A stretch of DNA of 64,000 bases. It comes from Monosporascus cannonballus. Taxonomy: Eukaryota; Ascomycota; Sordariomycetes; Xylariales. Of the stretch, positions 1 through 11,868 are shown piece by piece. The DNA lies in the NCBI GenBank assembly GCA_004154925.1, contig QJNS01000068.1:1-64000 (forward strand), written 5' to 3'. Under the pieces are notes generated by a model. It saw nothing but the letters and a program-made list of their open reading frames with translations. It searched no databases and was not told the origin of the DNA. The position numbers and the translations under genes were made by a program. How positions within the stretch are numbered: position 1 is the first letter of the stretch; each line of letters opens with the position of its first letter.

Positions 1-1965
1 GCGGATCGCGGACGTAATGTGTGTCGCATGTACCGTAGTTGCAAACATGCTTGTTTGAACGCGGACCCGTTACTCCACACTAAGCGATGACGCCCGGTAT
101 AAGAGATATCTGCTAATACGCAAGAGAAATCAGGTGGAACATGTACAAAGTTACGGGAAGGATACAAAGGAGACTTACCCTTGTTGGGACATACGTCCTG
201 TCCACTACAGCGCCGGGACTAGGGCGTGGCCGGCCTGTATTGTTGCTGGGGGAAACGTCGCATCGACTCTTGGAGGCAAGCGTTAGGCACTCGGGAAACG
301 TCGGCGCGGCTGGCCCGATATCCTCGTAACGAGCAAACGCGGCCCCGGTGTCTCAAGTCAGGGTTGCGAGAGCTGCCGGCTCCCTGAAGGGGAATAGAAG
401 GATACCGCAGTGCCAGGACGAGGCGTGCTCGAATCCGGCAAATACGCGCTGCGTAGCCGCCACCTCGAGATGCCGGGATTCTCGAGGGTTCGTAGGGACG
501 ATGTAGTGTTGGGGGACGAGCCTCTCAGAGAAGTCGAGGCCTCTGTCGTTCCCTTCCGGCCGATACGCCGCTGCAGCTCTTCCCTGCTTATCTGGTTGCT
601 TTCCTTCATGGCCATTACTGCCGACAATGGTATAAGAGGAGGTACTTGAGCTTCCCAAGAAATGTAAAATCTCTTCGGAACTTTGTTGAAAATCCTAGAG
701 GTATTAGAGCCAAGTAACATCGTAAGTTGCTGTCGGTAGTTAAGTCCTTCCAAGTCAGGGCCACCATGACTTACTATCTCTCATCTGGCGCATTTCGCGT
801 ATATAGGCCATGTCCGGGGAAATGGCTATAGCTAACTAGCCAATTGCACCGCCTCGTCGCATCAATGCCATTACCACCAACAGTTCCCATTTTCTCGACG
901 AAGTAATCGACATATCCGCGTAACCCGGGCTCCTCGGTTTTCGTCCACCGGGAACTAGACCCCGGTGATACCTGCTTCGCCACCCCTGTGGCGGCGGACC
1001 GGGTCTTGTCCGAAAAGGGGACCGCCATGGTCATTCCCGCGATCGTTGAAACCAGCCTGGCACAAAGCCTCGTGGCTCTCACGTGCGGCGAGTTGATATC
1101 CGGGAGGCACCGATTTGAGTTAGTCGTTCGTAGAAAAGGTGTACCTAGCTGTCACGCCAGGACTTACCGGTTTCGATCGCGAGAGCCGACAGAACGGCGA
1201 GGAGGGACCCAAACCTGTATACCATAACCGAGCCAGCCGCCAAGCGAACCCCGTCCTCGCGCTCCAGCACCCACCCCCCTGACATCGACACTGCCTCAAT
1301 CATTACCGCATCAACATCAGACACGGGGATAACTCTTATGCCTGCATTTGATACAGATTTTCTCTCTTCGTTAACCCCCGAAATAGTCAACCCCCCCTTA
1401 CAGCTCATCATACGTAAGCTCGTAAGTCTCGAGTCATCCTCGAGAAGGCATTAGAAGTTTCCTCGGTGAGTCGAGCAATTGTTATAGTGGATACCTATAA
1501 CAGGGAGATATCCAGCCCCGGCTCCGTAGTAAAAGGCAAAGCCGGAATCGCCGCATTTATAAGTCCAAACCGTGACAACTCCAAGCAGTACCCTCCGCTG
1601 CTGCCGAAATAGCACACGCAGTGGTTTCACGGGCGAGCCTTCCACAAGCTTCACCTCGCAATCCGGCGCCGCAGCGCATTCAGCACAGAACCACGCCCAT
1701 TGTGACTCAAAAATCCTGCATTCATTGTTTTTTATCCTATTCGGCATCGTCTACCTATAGTACAGCCAGTGTGTGTCTCTGCGACACCTGCAACTTCTAT
1801 ATCACCCCGGTACGGGGTGCTCTGCATGCTTATGTACTCATAATCGTCTTCTTCCGTTAATAGCCCTCCCCTACCCCCGATGCGCCGATAGAGCGAGGCC
1901 AGGCCGTCGGTGGTGATGGTATCTAAGTCCGGTATAATGTTGTCGCTGGGGTTTTCGTATTTCGT
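1..1965. other. Intergenic, no supportable gene
   Basis: Open frames here are short, lack recognisable domains, and several begin only at non-ATG codons. I see no convincing splice-linked coding signal, RNA gene or repeat. The last part probably holds the 3' end of the IDH1 transcript. Confidence 0.6.
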
Positions 1966-3386
1966 TTATAGCGTCTCCATCTTGTCGAGGATGGCGCGAG
2001 TAAATTCGTGCGTGGTGGACTCGCCGCCCATGTCGCGCGTGCGCGTCTTGCTGTGGCAGTTGTTAGCTCTGGATTGTCCGCATGCGCGTATTCAGCGACC
2101 GTGAAATCCTAATCAGCATCGGAAAGACTTACCTATCGGCGATAACGCCGTAGACGGCCTTGGAGATGCGGTTGGCGTGGTCGTCGAGGCCGAGGTGCCG
2201 GAGCAGCATGGTGCCGGAGAGGAGGAGGGCGGTGGGGTTGGCCTGGTCCTTGCCCTTGATGTCGAGACCGACGTGTCGGCATCCGGGCTCGAAGACGGCG
2301 ACGTCGCGGCCCATGTTGCAGCCGGGGACGATGCCGGGGCCGCCGACGAGGGCGGCGCCGATGTTGGATAAGATACCGCCGTACAGGTTGGGCATGACCA
2401 TGACGTCGAACTGCTGGGGCCGCGAGACGCACTGCATGCTGGCGTTGTCGACGATCATGTCGTCGGCCTTGAGCGTGGGGTACTCCTTCGCCGTGTTATG
2501 GAAGGTGTTCCGGAAGAGGCCGTCGGCCAGCTTCATGATGTTGGCCTTGTGGATGCAGGTGACCTTCTTGCGGTTGTTGGCCAGGGCGAAGGAGAAGGCG
2601 AACTTGGCGATGCGCTCCGACTTGGCGCGGGTGATGATCTTGAGCGACTCGACGACGCCCGGCACGCTCTGGTGCTCGAGGCCACTGTACTCTCCCTCGG
2701 TGTTCTCTCGGATGATGCACAGGTCGACGTTCTTGTGACGGGTCTCGTAGCCGGGAATGTTCTTGATCAAGCTGATGGAGGCGTAGATGTCGAGCTCCTG
2801 CCGCATGGCGACGTTGAAGCTCTGGTGCCCTGACCTGCTGATGGGCGTGTGGAGGATACCCTTCAGCCCCAGCTTGTTGCGCTTGAGGGAAGCGACGGAT
2901 TCCCTGAACATCTCCTCCGTGCCGCCGGGCGCACCGCTGTCCACACCGGACGCCTCGACCTGCTCCCAGTCAATGGGCACATTGTCGGCCTTGAAGACGG
3001 TCTTGACGCTCTCGGCAACCTCGGCACCGATACCGTCACCGGGGATCAGGGTGACAGTGTATTTGCTGCCATACTTGGTGGGCTTGAAGATATCGGACTG
3101 AACCGTCGCGAAGGATCGGGAGGCAAGCGGCCGTTGGTGAGCGGCAGTCCGCACGAGCCGCTAATGAAAGAGGGAAAAAAAAAATATTAGAAGAACTATT
3201 CTGTTACGCACTTTTCATTCAATTCGAGAGCATGTGGTAGAGGAGAGCGAGGACCAAGAAAGGTCAATGCGTAATGGAGGGGGCGGTTATAATAGAAATT
3301 TGAAGCAAACGAGCGAGGTCAACAAGAAAGGCAAGACAAAGAGAGAGACATACCTGGGCAGCTCGAGTAGAGTTCCGTGACAGCAT
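1966..3386 (-). CDS. IDH1: NAD-dependent isocitrate dehydrogenase subunit 1, mitochondrial
   Basis: Regulatory subunit of the mitochondrial NAD-isocitrate dehydrogenase, which oxidises isocitrate to 2-oxoglutarate in the TCA cycle as a complex with IDH2. The model is join(1966..2050, 2133..3160, 3354..3386) on the minus strand and gives 381 residues, the usual length. Exon 1 encodes 11 residues (MLSRNSTRAAQ) and, with the start of exon 2, forms an Arg/Ser/Ala-rich mitochondrial presequence ending near SRSFATVQ. The family motif LIPGDGIGAE follows, then RENTEGEYSG, HKANIMK and the NLYGGILSN region. The last exon ends in the conserved TTHEFTRAILDKME tail. Introns are 193 and 82 nt with GTATGT and GTAAGT donors and phase-correct joins. 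Subunit 1 rather than 2 is assigned from overall resemblance to fungal IDH1. Confidence 0.95.
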
Positions 3387-4005
3387 CCTTTCCAGACTAA
3401 AATAAAGAGTGATATTATTATAGCGCGGTGGGAAAAAGAAATGGCGTTGCCCTCTATTGTAGGAACTTCTTTTAGGGTTTGGGTATCTCCAGGAAAAGAA
3501 TCGGCAAATTCAGGATCAAGCTCGTGCAAAAATAAAGACGCAATTAGCATCTCTAGTACTAACGTAGCTGGGTCTTGGCGATACCGACGACATCCCTTTC
3601 CCCGAGGGTTTATGCACATTTACGCTAACTCCCGGTTGGATGTTAGCGCTATCTGATAAGCAACCTCTGACGTCTCTACTTCGTACATTTCAGCCTTCTT
3701 CTGACAAAATCAGAGTGGGTCGAGTGGCTTGGTCCTGTGGTTCAGGCTTCGTAAATTTAGTACTGGTAGCGTAGCAAATAGATCAGACGGATGGAAGTAG
3801 CGTTGGCCGTACCGGTAATTGGCACGCATTTGTATTCTTGTATGTGACATTGCCGGTTTCTGATTCAGTGGCTTTCACTGTTTCCTATAGAAGTCTGTTT
3901 CCCTTCTTTCCTTCCTGACCTGCCAAACCCATATGCATGCGCACCTTTAACTCCGTACGCCAGGTATTAAAAAAAAAAAAAAACCCCTTCACCAGAGGAA
4001 TAAAA
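3387..4005. other. Intergenic between IDH1 start and kinase 3' end
   Basis: This 619-bp stretch holds the IDH1 promoter side and the kinase 3' region. A run of about 14 A lies near 3969-3982, just beyond the kinase stop on the plus strand. No gene seen. Confidence 0.6.
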
Positions 4006-6175
4006 TCAAACAGTCTCCTCGTCCATAGGCTCGACCCTGACGAGTATCTCTTCCAGCAGGCCCTCCAGGAATGTACCAACGTCCTTCCCCATACCGACCG
4101 GCTCGCTCTTGTCCAGCCGATCGATCTCCTTGCAGAGATTAGCAAGCTTATATACGTGCTTGCGAATCTTATCATGCGTCGCCTCGGCGCGCTGCCTCTG
4201 AGGCGTTATGACCTTCTCGTTACGATACAGCTGCTGTAAACTAATTTGCCGCCGTTTGAGCGCCTCCTCGAGAGCCGGGAAAATCACATCGTTCAATGCA
4301 TCTAACTCGCCATTGGGACTTTCAGTCGTGGGCGAAGGGAACGCTTCCGGCGCCGGGGGTGGCTGTTTCGGCTGCGCTTTAGAGGGGAAGGCCTGAGGGG
4401 GCTTTTGCGTCGAAGGCGAGCTTGGAACCGACTTTAGAGAGTACTGGGAGCTAGCACCACGGAATGGTGGGATATCGGGAAGCACGAAGGAATTGGCCTT
4501 GGACGATACCCGCTGTTGCTGTGCCTGTGCTTGTGGGTTCGTGGGAAGAAAGCCTGGTGGTGGTTTCACAAACTGCGGTTGCGCCGGAGGTGCAATGCTA
4601 AGCTGTTGGGCGTCCTGTTGGAATTGTTCTCGTAGAGCCCGATCATAGTCCACTGAAGACATCGTAGGAACGGGCGGCATCTGCTTAGATATCGGCCGCG
4701 GTGTATTTTGGTCCTGTTCGAGTTTCTGTGGGGATAGGGGTAGCGGAACCTTGGTAGGAGACGTGGAAGTCACGATAGAAATTGGTTTCCGCTGCGGAGA
4801 GGACTGTCTCGAGGTCCCAGTTGAAGAAGGGTTTGGTGCCTTCAAAGTAGTCCGAAGAGACGAGTTTGCAAAATCCTGCACCTGCACCTTCGCCGGCGAC
4901 GTCGTCTTCGGCTTTTCGCCATAGTCCCCTTCCAGGGGCCTTGAAGCCCTCGCGTTCCTCGCCGACTCGTCCATCGCGTTTAGGCCCGGTCTGTGGACAA
5001 TACCACCTCGGTCGCCCACTAACCGGACCGTGCCGAAATCCCACATATCTTCATTGACAGGCTCTCGTTGGACGGGCTCATCTCCTCCATCATGGCAATC
5101 TTCATCATCAGCCTTGTGCGTCGATCGCCACCGGCTATATCGTTCTATCAACTCCGTAAGATACGTCGTCTTTTTGGCTCTTCGTATGAAGGGATGCTTC
5201 AGCAACTCCTTGGTCGTCGGTCGATCTTTCGGGTCACGCTGCAGGCAGAGCTCGATGAAGTCCTTGAACGCCTTGGTGAAGTTTCCCTCCAATCTCGGCG
5301 GCGGGTTCTTCGGGATGAGAAAGAGGACCTTCATGGGATGGATGTCGGCATACGGCGGCTCGCCGTTAGCCAACTCGAGTGCTGTAATTCCGAGCGACCA
5401 GATATCGGCCTTGTGATCGTAACCGGATTGTTTGATAACCTCGGGGGCCATCCAGAAAGGGGTGCCAACAAAGGTGTTCTTCTTGGTCATCGTCGCGGAA
5501 AGTTGCCCGGAAACGCCGAAGTCCGCCAACTTCACCTGGCCGTTTGAGCCGAGCAAGACATTCGCCGCTGCAACACGACCCGTCAGCAACTCAACAACAA
5601 CTGCTGGGCAGAGGTCCATCCGAAATACCCTTGACATCCCGATGGAGCTTCTTATCCGCATGTAAATATTCCAAGCCTAGAAGTAATTCCCTGATTATGA
5701 TAGCAATGTAATCTTCCCCGATCATGCCCGGTTTCATCAAGTCAGCGCAGCTCCCCCCAGCACAGAATTCCATGACGATCCATAACTCGGCGCCTTTCGC
5801 ATATGATCCGTAGTATTTCGTGACGTATGGGGATTGGAGTTCGGAGAGGATGGCGATTTCTTGTATGATGTCCTCGACCTCATCTTCGGCGCTCTCGATG
5901 TCGATGACTTTTATCGCTACTGCTTGGCCGGTTCGTTTCTCAACACTTCATGCCCGTCAGCTCCGCATGGTCCCAAGGAGCAGCGGGGGTTAGCAGGAAA
6001 ACCACAAACCCCTTGTAAACCTTGCCAAAACTACCTCCCCCTACACGAATCGTTTAGTAGGAGGCTCCAACAACGGGTTGCGGGTCAGTGTAGCCTAACC
6101 AATGCAGAATTCTTTAGTATACAAAAGCTCCGGGTCCAATGCCTCGTTACTGTCGTCATAGCCTCGCTCCGCCAT
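4006..6175 (-). CDS. Germinal-centre (Ste20-type) serine/threonine kinase
   Basis: A 661-residue kinase of the GCK-III/MST3-like group (fungal Sid1/Kic1/Sps1-related), acting in polarity, septation or NDR-kinase pathways in known relatives. The model is join(4006..5567, 5629..5945, 6010..6040, 6100..6175) on the minus strand. Visible features are a glycine loop GGGSFG (about residues 26-31), the VAIK lysine (K48), HRDVKAAN (catalytic D139), DFG (157-159) and the Ste20 signature GTPFWMAPE (176-184). After the kinase domain comes a Pro/Ser/Gln-rich linker of about 300 residues. A conserved-looking helical tail rich in Lys/Arg/Glu follows and ends MDEETV. Exon 2 is only 31 nt and carries part of the glycine loop. 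The short introns (59, 64, 61 nt) all keep frame. Which of the fungal GCK paralogues it is cannot be settled by eye. Confidence 0.9.
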
Positions 6176-7885
6176 GTCGCTCCGTAGCCTTCGTAGTCTT
6201 CCTAAATCGTAACAGGTAGCTCGTCAACCGCGGTAGGTCGGACTCTCAAGGCATAAGATAGCAAAGCAAAAAGTTGGTGGAGAGATATGAGGTGATGCGA
6301 CGTTTAACGAAGACGTTAAGGGCGGTAAGGAAAGGTCCACAAGGTATATATAACCAAAGAAGAAAGGAAGCCTGGCTGCTAGTCCTATCTTGATCAATGG
6401 TTCAGGGTGCCTGGCAAGCGAACACCCAATCCGGGAGTGGAATGGAGGTGAGGTTCCAAGTTAAGACTAAGGTCGATTGTTTACTTGGACGCCGTGGAAA
6501 CGATAGACAATGTCGGACCCCGCCACGGTAATATTCCGATTCGACTATATCGCCCAAGTCGTCATTGGCGACCAAAATCGGAAACCAACCGTGACACAGA
6601 AAAAGCTTTTTCATGTAGTCCAATAGGTTAGGAAGGAATCAGAAGAAAGTGATCAGAGCGGCTGTTATGATGTCTGCCTGAGAGAAGCCAAAAATAGGAT
6701 TGGGAATGCTTGCACACCTGCCTGGACTAGTTCGCACCTCGGCAGCTTGGGTACCTTGGGATGAAGTTAATCGGCGGTCATAGTCGAACAACTCACGAGT
6801 TGCCAAGCGCTCTAAGACGTCTCTCCCGCCGTGGGGTCAATTGAGGAACAAAGGTATACATACGCAGCAGACGTAAGTAAACATGATGTTGATTGGGCGG
6901 GGGTGGGGTAGGTTGCCAAAGTGATTACAAGGATAGCCTACATCGCTCCCCCAGCCTTTTCTGAGCTTTAGTGCTACTAGAGCTGGTGGGGTGGGGTTCG
7001 GGGTCACAATTCACAGCAGCTACATCAGCCCCTAGTCAAGGAGCCAACGTCCAGTGCGAGTTGAAGCCGAAGCTTATGTTCTTGCAGATCGACTACCGTT
7101 ACGCTGACTCCGTAAAGTTCTCCCATGCTGGACTGCCATCAACTGACTGACTACGTATGTAGATGGGACTTACTGTACGGCGCTAATCAGGTTGGAACGG
7201 CTGACTAGGGATAGAGCATAATTCCATAAAGGCTTGTTCTACATCTGCCGGTCGAAGCGCATAATGAAAGAATAATTCTCTTTTATATCCCCTAATTCGT
7301 TTGCCCAAGCTCTTTAGATTTATTTCCCTCAAGTGTCTCAAAGACGGCTGCCCTTGTGCCCTAGCAACTCGTCTATCGGCCCATCGGTTCCTCTGAGGGT
7401 TTATGAAGACCGAGAGCTCTTCAATCGCTTGCAGAGGCTGTGCAATACAATGTTCGCAGCATTCTATAGCATGCCGCGTAAGGCACCAGGTCGTGTATCT
7501 GTGATGGTTATCCGCTTACTGCGAGCGACCTTGGTCTCTCCCGCCAATTCTGGCTTGAGTAAACAAAACATAGACCACTCCCCTATGGTCCCGGCATACG
7601 TTTTAGAGGGATTAACAAGAGAAGTCTACAAAGATTATGCCCAGACAAAGACCTCCAAGGTTCGACTCCACGGTGATGCCGCTTTGTCCGAGCCGTTAGG
7701 GGACGAACCGAAGCGTCTCTTGTCTTCTGCGCCATGGGGGCGAACTAACAAAGACATATCATGATACATCTCCCGGTGTTATTCGCCCTTCGAAGATTTG
7801 GTTCTATAGCAGCGAGTTTCTCTCTCCATAATCGTTTTGAGGCATAACATCTCGTATCACCGAGACAGAGCTTTTATCCCGAACA
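6176..7885. other. Intergenic, no supportable gene
   Basis: Kinase promoter region followed by about 1.7 kb without recognisable coding content. The longest open frame (7333-7764, plus) has no domain, no signal peptide and no splice partner that I can defend. Confidence 0.55.
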
Positions 7886-10026
7886 ATGGCACGGAGACTA
7901 TCATTTCTCCTAGTCACATGGCTTCTACTGACTTTACAAGTGTATGCCCAGCGGAAGGATGGTCAATATTGGCGTAAGTTGACACTCGGGCCTTTCCCAA
8001 GCACGCAACTAACATACTATGATAACTTGTAACCCCATGAAAAATAGTAAGTTTGCATGAATCTGCCCGAAGGGAAAGACGGCATAGCCCTGACACGTCC
8101 ACTAGCAACATGCCCCCCCGAACCCTGGATTAAATCAATATTCCTACTTCATTGACTTTACCAACCCTCCTGATGACCTTACCGAGTATTAGACCACGTC
8201 AAACTGCGCAACCATTACATACAACACAAAATGGAAGAATGGTGCTGAGTTTACTATCGCAAAGCGGTACGATGCTCCGCAGCTATATACAAACTTCTAC
8301 ATATTCTTCGGTCGTGTGGACGTTGAAATGCAGGTTGCTCCCGGCAGGGGAATCACCTCATCCAGCGTTCTCGTGTCTGGTTCGTTCGACGAAATAGACT
8401 GGGAGATGTCAGGCAACAACTTCAACATGACTGCACAGTATCCCCAGGGTGTTGTGCAGAATAACTATTTCTCGAAGGGCATCGTTGGTAACTACGACCG
8501 CGGTATGTGGGTGCCGCTAGCTGATCCGCAGACGACGTTCTACACATATTCGGTTGATTGGACCCCAACGAGGCTGGACTGGCTCATCAACGGCAAGATC
8601 ATAAGGACGTTCTTCGCCAAGAATGCTGATACCACAACTCACCAATATCCGCAGACCCCGGCCAAGGTCCAACTTGGAATATGGGCTGGCGGCGATCCGA
8701 GCAGGGCACAATCAGGTGGGGGGCCATAACCGACTTCACCAAAGCACCGTTCACCATGTTCGCGAAGAGCGTCCGGATCACGAACTATAATCCAGCGAGA
8801 TACTGTAATTGGACGAACCAGTCGGGGAATATGAAAAGCATCAAAGCGCTGAACATCTCCCTGCCAGATCCAGAACCCCCAACCAGTACCAGCATAGCTA
8901 CGTCTCTCGAGCCCCTTCGGACAGACCTCCCTGTGTCGCCGAACGGGCACTGCGGAAGTGCCGCCAAGGCTATCTGCAAGGACAACCTCTTTGGTGACTG
9001 CTGCTCCTTTTATAATTACTGCGGAAACACCACCGAGTATTGCGGCCTCGGATGTCAATCCGCCTTCGGCATCTGCGGACCAATGAATCCTGTCGCAACT
9101 ATAGGAGTGTCCACAGCACCGACCACGACCACGACTCCTATCCCGGTAGTCCCGAAGCCGTCGCCGTCTGAAAATTCGGCGTCGGCGAATCCTACTACGA
9201 TCACAATCACGCTTTCGAAACCCACTACGCAATCAACCTCAGCGAGTACTAGCCCACCCGTATCCCCTACAACTGCGAAACCTCAAGCATCGCAATCACC
9301 AACCAGCACCACGCCCGTCAAAAGCCCGGACACAACAGTTCCACCGAGTCGGACATCACTTGCGCCAGTGGTCTCGTCTCCGGGCCCAAATCCAGGGACG
9401 ACCGCAGCCTCTTCGCCGACCTCGGGGATTGCGGTTTCTCCCGTGAATGAAAAGTCTGTGGTGAGCACAGGCAGGACTTATCCGACCTCCGCGGCTCCGG
9501 TTCCCCTTCTTGGTTCGGAACCTCTGATTTCGGTTCCGGCCCTTGGCTTAGAACCTTCTGGGACTTTAGTCCCGCCTCTTGGCTTATCCAGAACTCAGCA
9601 GCCACGACCGGGCACCACCACCAAAGCATCCTCACCGACCTCGCAGGAACCCACTTCTCCTAAATCAAGCGTCGAGCAGAGTCCGCAGCCAAGCACTACC
9701 AAGGCTACCACGCCGACCTCAAACGCGCCAGTTGCTGCTACCTCAACAGCAAAGCCTACCTCGTCGCAGAAGCCTACTACATCTACGTCGCCCCCAGAGT
9801 ACTCCTCACTCCCAAAACCTAACGGTAGGAGGGTGTTGTGTTACTGGTGGGGCCGTTGGTATTGTTGGTACTACAAGCGGGCGTACCCTCTCGATTCACG
9901 GGGGTATCAGGCTGCGGAAGACTAGGGAGACGTATAAGTCGAGCATTAGACATCTTGTGGAGAGCGGCTAGCGGGGTGCTCCGAGGAGCAGATTCTCAGG
10001 AGTTGCTGTTAAGAGGGAAATATTAG
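7886..10026 (+). pseudogene. Decayed CRH-type GH16 chitin-glucan transglycosylase with CBM18
   Basis: Relatives are GPI-anchored cell-wall enzymes (Crh1/Utr2-like) that crosslink chitin to glucan. A first exon (7886-7973) encodes an apparent signal peptide starting MARRLSFLLVTWLLL and ends at a GTAAGT donor. The catalytic domain is recognisable from YFIDFTNPPDD through FTIAKRYDAP, the intact GH16 motif DEIDWE (about 8388-8405), and LGIWAGGDPS near 8690. A CBM18 with its eight-Cys pattern (GHCGS...CKDN...GDCCS...YCG...GCQ) and a Ser/Thr/Pro-rich stalk follow. Breaks: a one-base loss near 8127; TAG at 8190-8192 where family members have Trp; a frame change near 8695-8703; and the hydrophobic GPI-like tail (GPLVLLVLQAG, near 9850) lies in a different frame from the stalk. 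I call it a pseudogene; undetected introns cannot explain the TAG. Confidence 0.8.
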
Positions 10027-10621
10027 GCAAGGTACAGTGCACCTGCCATGATACCAGGTGGAGGTTAAACTTCTTGTACATTTCCTACGCTATGTAGTGT
10101 TTTCTGTCATTTCTGCATTTTATTTCATAAACCGTTCGTTATACTATGTGTTTCGGTGAGTGGTATACATCAGTTTGCCCTTAATGATATGTAGCGTAGA
10201 CCAGGCTGGCTTGGAAGCGTAAGTTGTCTCAGTCGCATGAACCAGATCAACGTCGCAAACAACAAGGCAAGACTACTAACTACAGTCATCTATTCGTGGT
10301 CTATTTTACTGAATGGGATGGTAATGATGACGTAAACACGTCGCTGACGGCACGGCCCTCGTCAAATATGAGAGTTCGCAGTTGGGCGCAAAGGTCGAGC
10401 TTAGCGTCTCCAGGTGACTTCATAGACTTTCAACATCATTCTACCTCATGACGACAAGGGGCTGTTGCGCGACTCTATGATATGTAAGATACAATTAAAA
10501 ACCATCACTCATATATTTAAATTGGCATGGTTCCAGCGCAATAAAAAACTCCATCAACCCTCAAGCCGCCCATTCCGAATCCCCTCTTATTCCCTTGATA
10601 ACAGTCAGGAGTTGTGCCACA
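10027..10621. other. Intergenic
   Basis: 3' flank of the decayed GH16 gene and 5' flank of the DUF1772 gene. No gene seen. Confidence 0.6.
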
Positions 10622-11254
10622 ATGACCTCCACAGTAACAACAGCAGCAATCCAAGCACTCAGCATCTCCATCTCGCTCCTAGCCTCGGGCGGCATCGCAG
10701 CGATCTCACTGTTCGACGTCCCGGAACTGCAATCGCAACCCGCGTCCCGGTCCCTCCCGGCCACCCGCTGGCTCTTCAGCCGCGGCTCGCACGTCCTCCC
10801 CCAGGCGGCCTCGCTCGCGGGCGCGGGCTTCCTCTACCTCGCGTGTGCGGCGCTCCCATCCACCACCACGACCATGGGGGGGAGGCTGCTCAGCATGCTC
10901 CACGTGGGAACTAACGGCGCCGTCGTCAACGGCTACCTCGGGGCCGCCGCGCTGAGCGCCGCTATCGCGCCCTTCACGGTGTTCGTCATGTTGCCCACCA
11001 CGAACTCCGCGCTCATCAGCCTGAGCGCGGAGAAGGGCGGCGCGCGCAGCGCCGGGGACAGCGTCGCCGGTAAGGGTGGGGCTTCCGAGTTGACGGACCT
11101 GAGCGGGCCCCAGACTCGCGCCCAGGCGTCGACAGAGGAAGACGATGAGAAGGTTAGGGCGCTTCTTGATAAGCTTGGTAAATTGAATCTTGTGAGGGCG
11201 TTTTTGCTTGGTGCTGGTGGTGTATTGGGCTTGTGGACCGCTCTCCTGGGATAG
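10622..11254 (+). CDS. DUF1772 (anthrone oxygenase-like) membrane protein
   Basis: Single-exon gene of 210 residues from the ATG at 10622 (MTSTVTTAAIQ); an upstream in-frame TTG is not used in this model. The layout fits DUF1772: an N-terminal hydrophobic helix (about 8-27), Arg/Ser-rich segment, helices around 60-80 and 100-125, the short PTTNSALI motif region, a hydrophilic loop and a C-terminal helix (LVRAFLLGAGGVLGLWTALLG). Some family members (HypC-type) oxidise anthrones to anthraquinones in polyketide clusters, but many DUF1772 proteins have no known role, and there is no polyketide synthase in this window. It sits between two decayed genes yet keeps a clean frame. GC content is clearly higher in its 5' half than in its flanks. 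Confidence 0.8.
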   Translation: MTSTVTTAAIQALSISISLLASGGIAAISLFDVPELQSQPASRSLPATRWLFSRGSHVLPQAASLAGAGFLYLACAALPSTTTTMGGRLLSMLHVGTNGAVVNGYLGAAALSAAIAPFTVFVMLPTTNSALISLSAEKGGARSAGDSVAGKGGASELTDLSGPQTRAQASTEEDDEKVRALLDKLGKLNLVRAFLLGAGGVLGLWTALLG

Positions 11255-11868
11255 AAGGGGAACCTTCCTCCTAGGTCCATTGAATTAATCGCCTATTGGA
11301 TGCGCTCTGTAATGTCGGGTTAAAAGTTCATTAATAGTTTGCCATGTTAAATAATGACGTATATGTAATGTTGCGTGCGGACAGCAATCATGGCATATTC
11401 CATGCTGATCAAACCCCTATTCCTTGCTCAGCCAGTGACCCTTGTTGCGGCCATGACAGCGCTCCTTGGTGTCCTACATAGGTTGGGTGTTCCGGCAACC
11501 AACTACGGCGAGCGAGGCCAGCGTTCTCGAATATCCTTCACGTTTTACACTCTTCCTCCGTCTTGGCTATTTTAGCTTTCTTCTTGTACGTCATACCGGG
11601 AGAACACTCATTCGTCGGCACTACTCCGGAGACTATGTATTAGAAGAGTTTTAGTTCAAACACTGGTATCTGTCACATGCCAAAAGCTCGAAGGCCTTCC
11701 AACATGGATACGGCCGGGAGCCTAAACCGATGGTCCCAACGCTATCCATCAAACGACTCCGCGGTGCCTCTCTCTCATGGCCTGCCAGTTATGGTATGCT
11801 TACTGGGGCCGATAAGACTCCCGACCGAGAGGAGACTCAGGACTGAGAGCTCCTCCTGGCTCAACCTC
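11255..11868. other. Intergenic, possibly N-terminal remains of the APH-like pseudogene
   Basis: No intact gene. Fragments in several frames from about 11650 on may be the eroded N-terminal half of the following pseudogene, but I cannot align them by eye. Confidence 0.4.

Noticed and set aside
353..753. 131-codon minus-strand frame near the window start
   Set aside because: Starts at TTG, overlaps another open frame and shows no recognisable motif.
7333..7764. 143-codon open frame on the plus strand
   Set aside because: No domain, no signal peptide, no splice partner; composition like the surrounding noncoding sequence.
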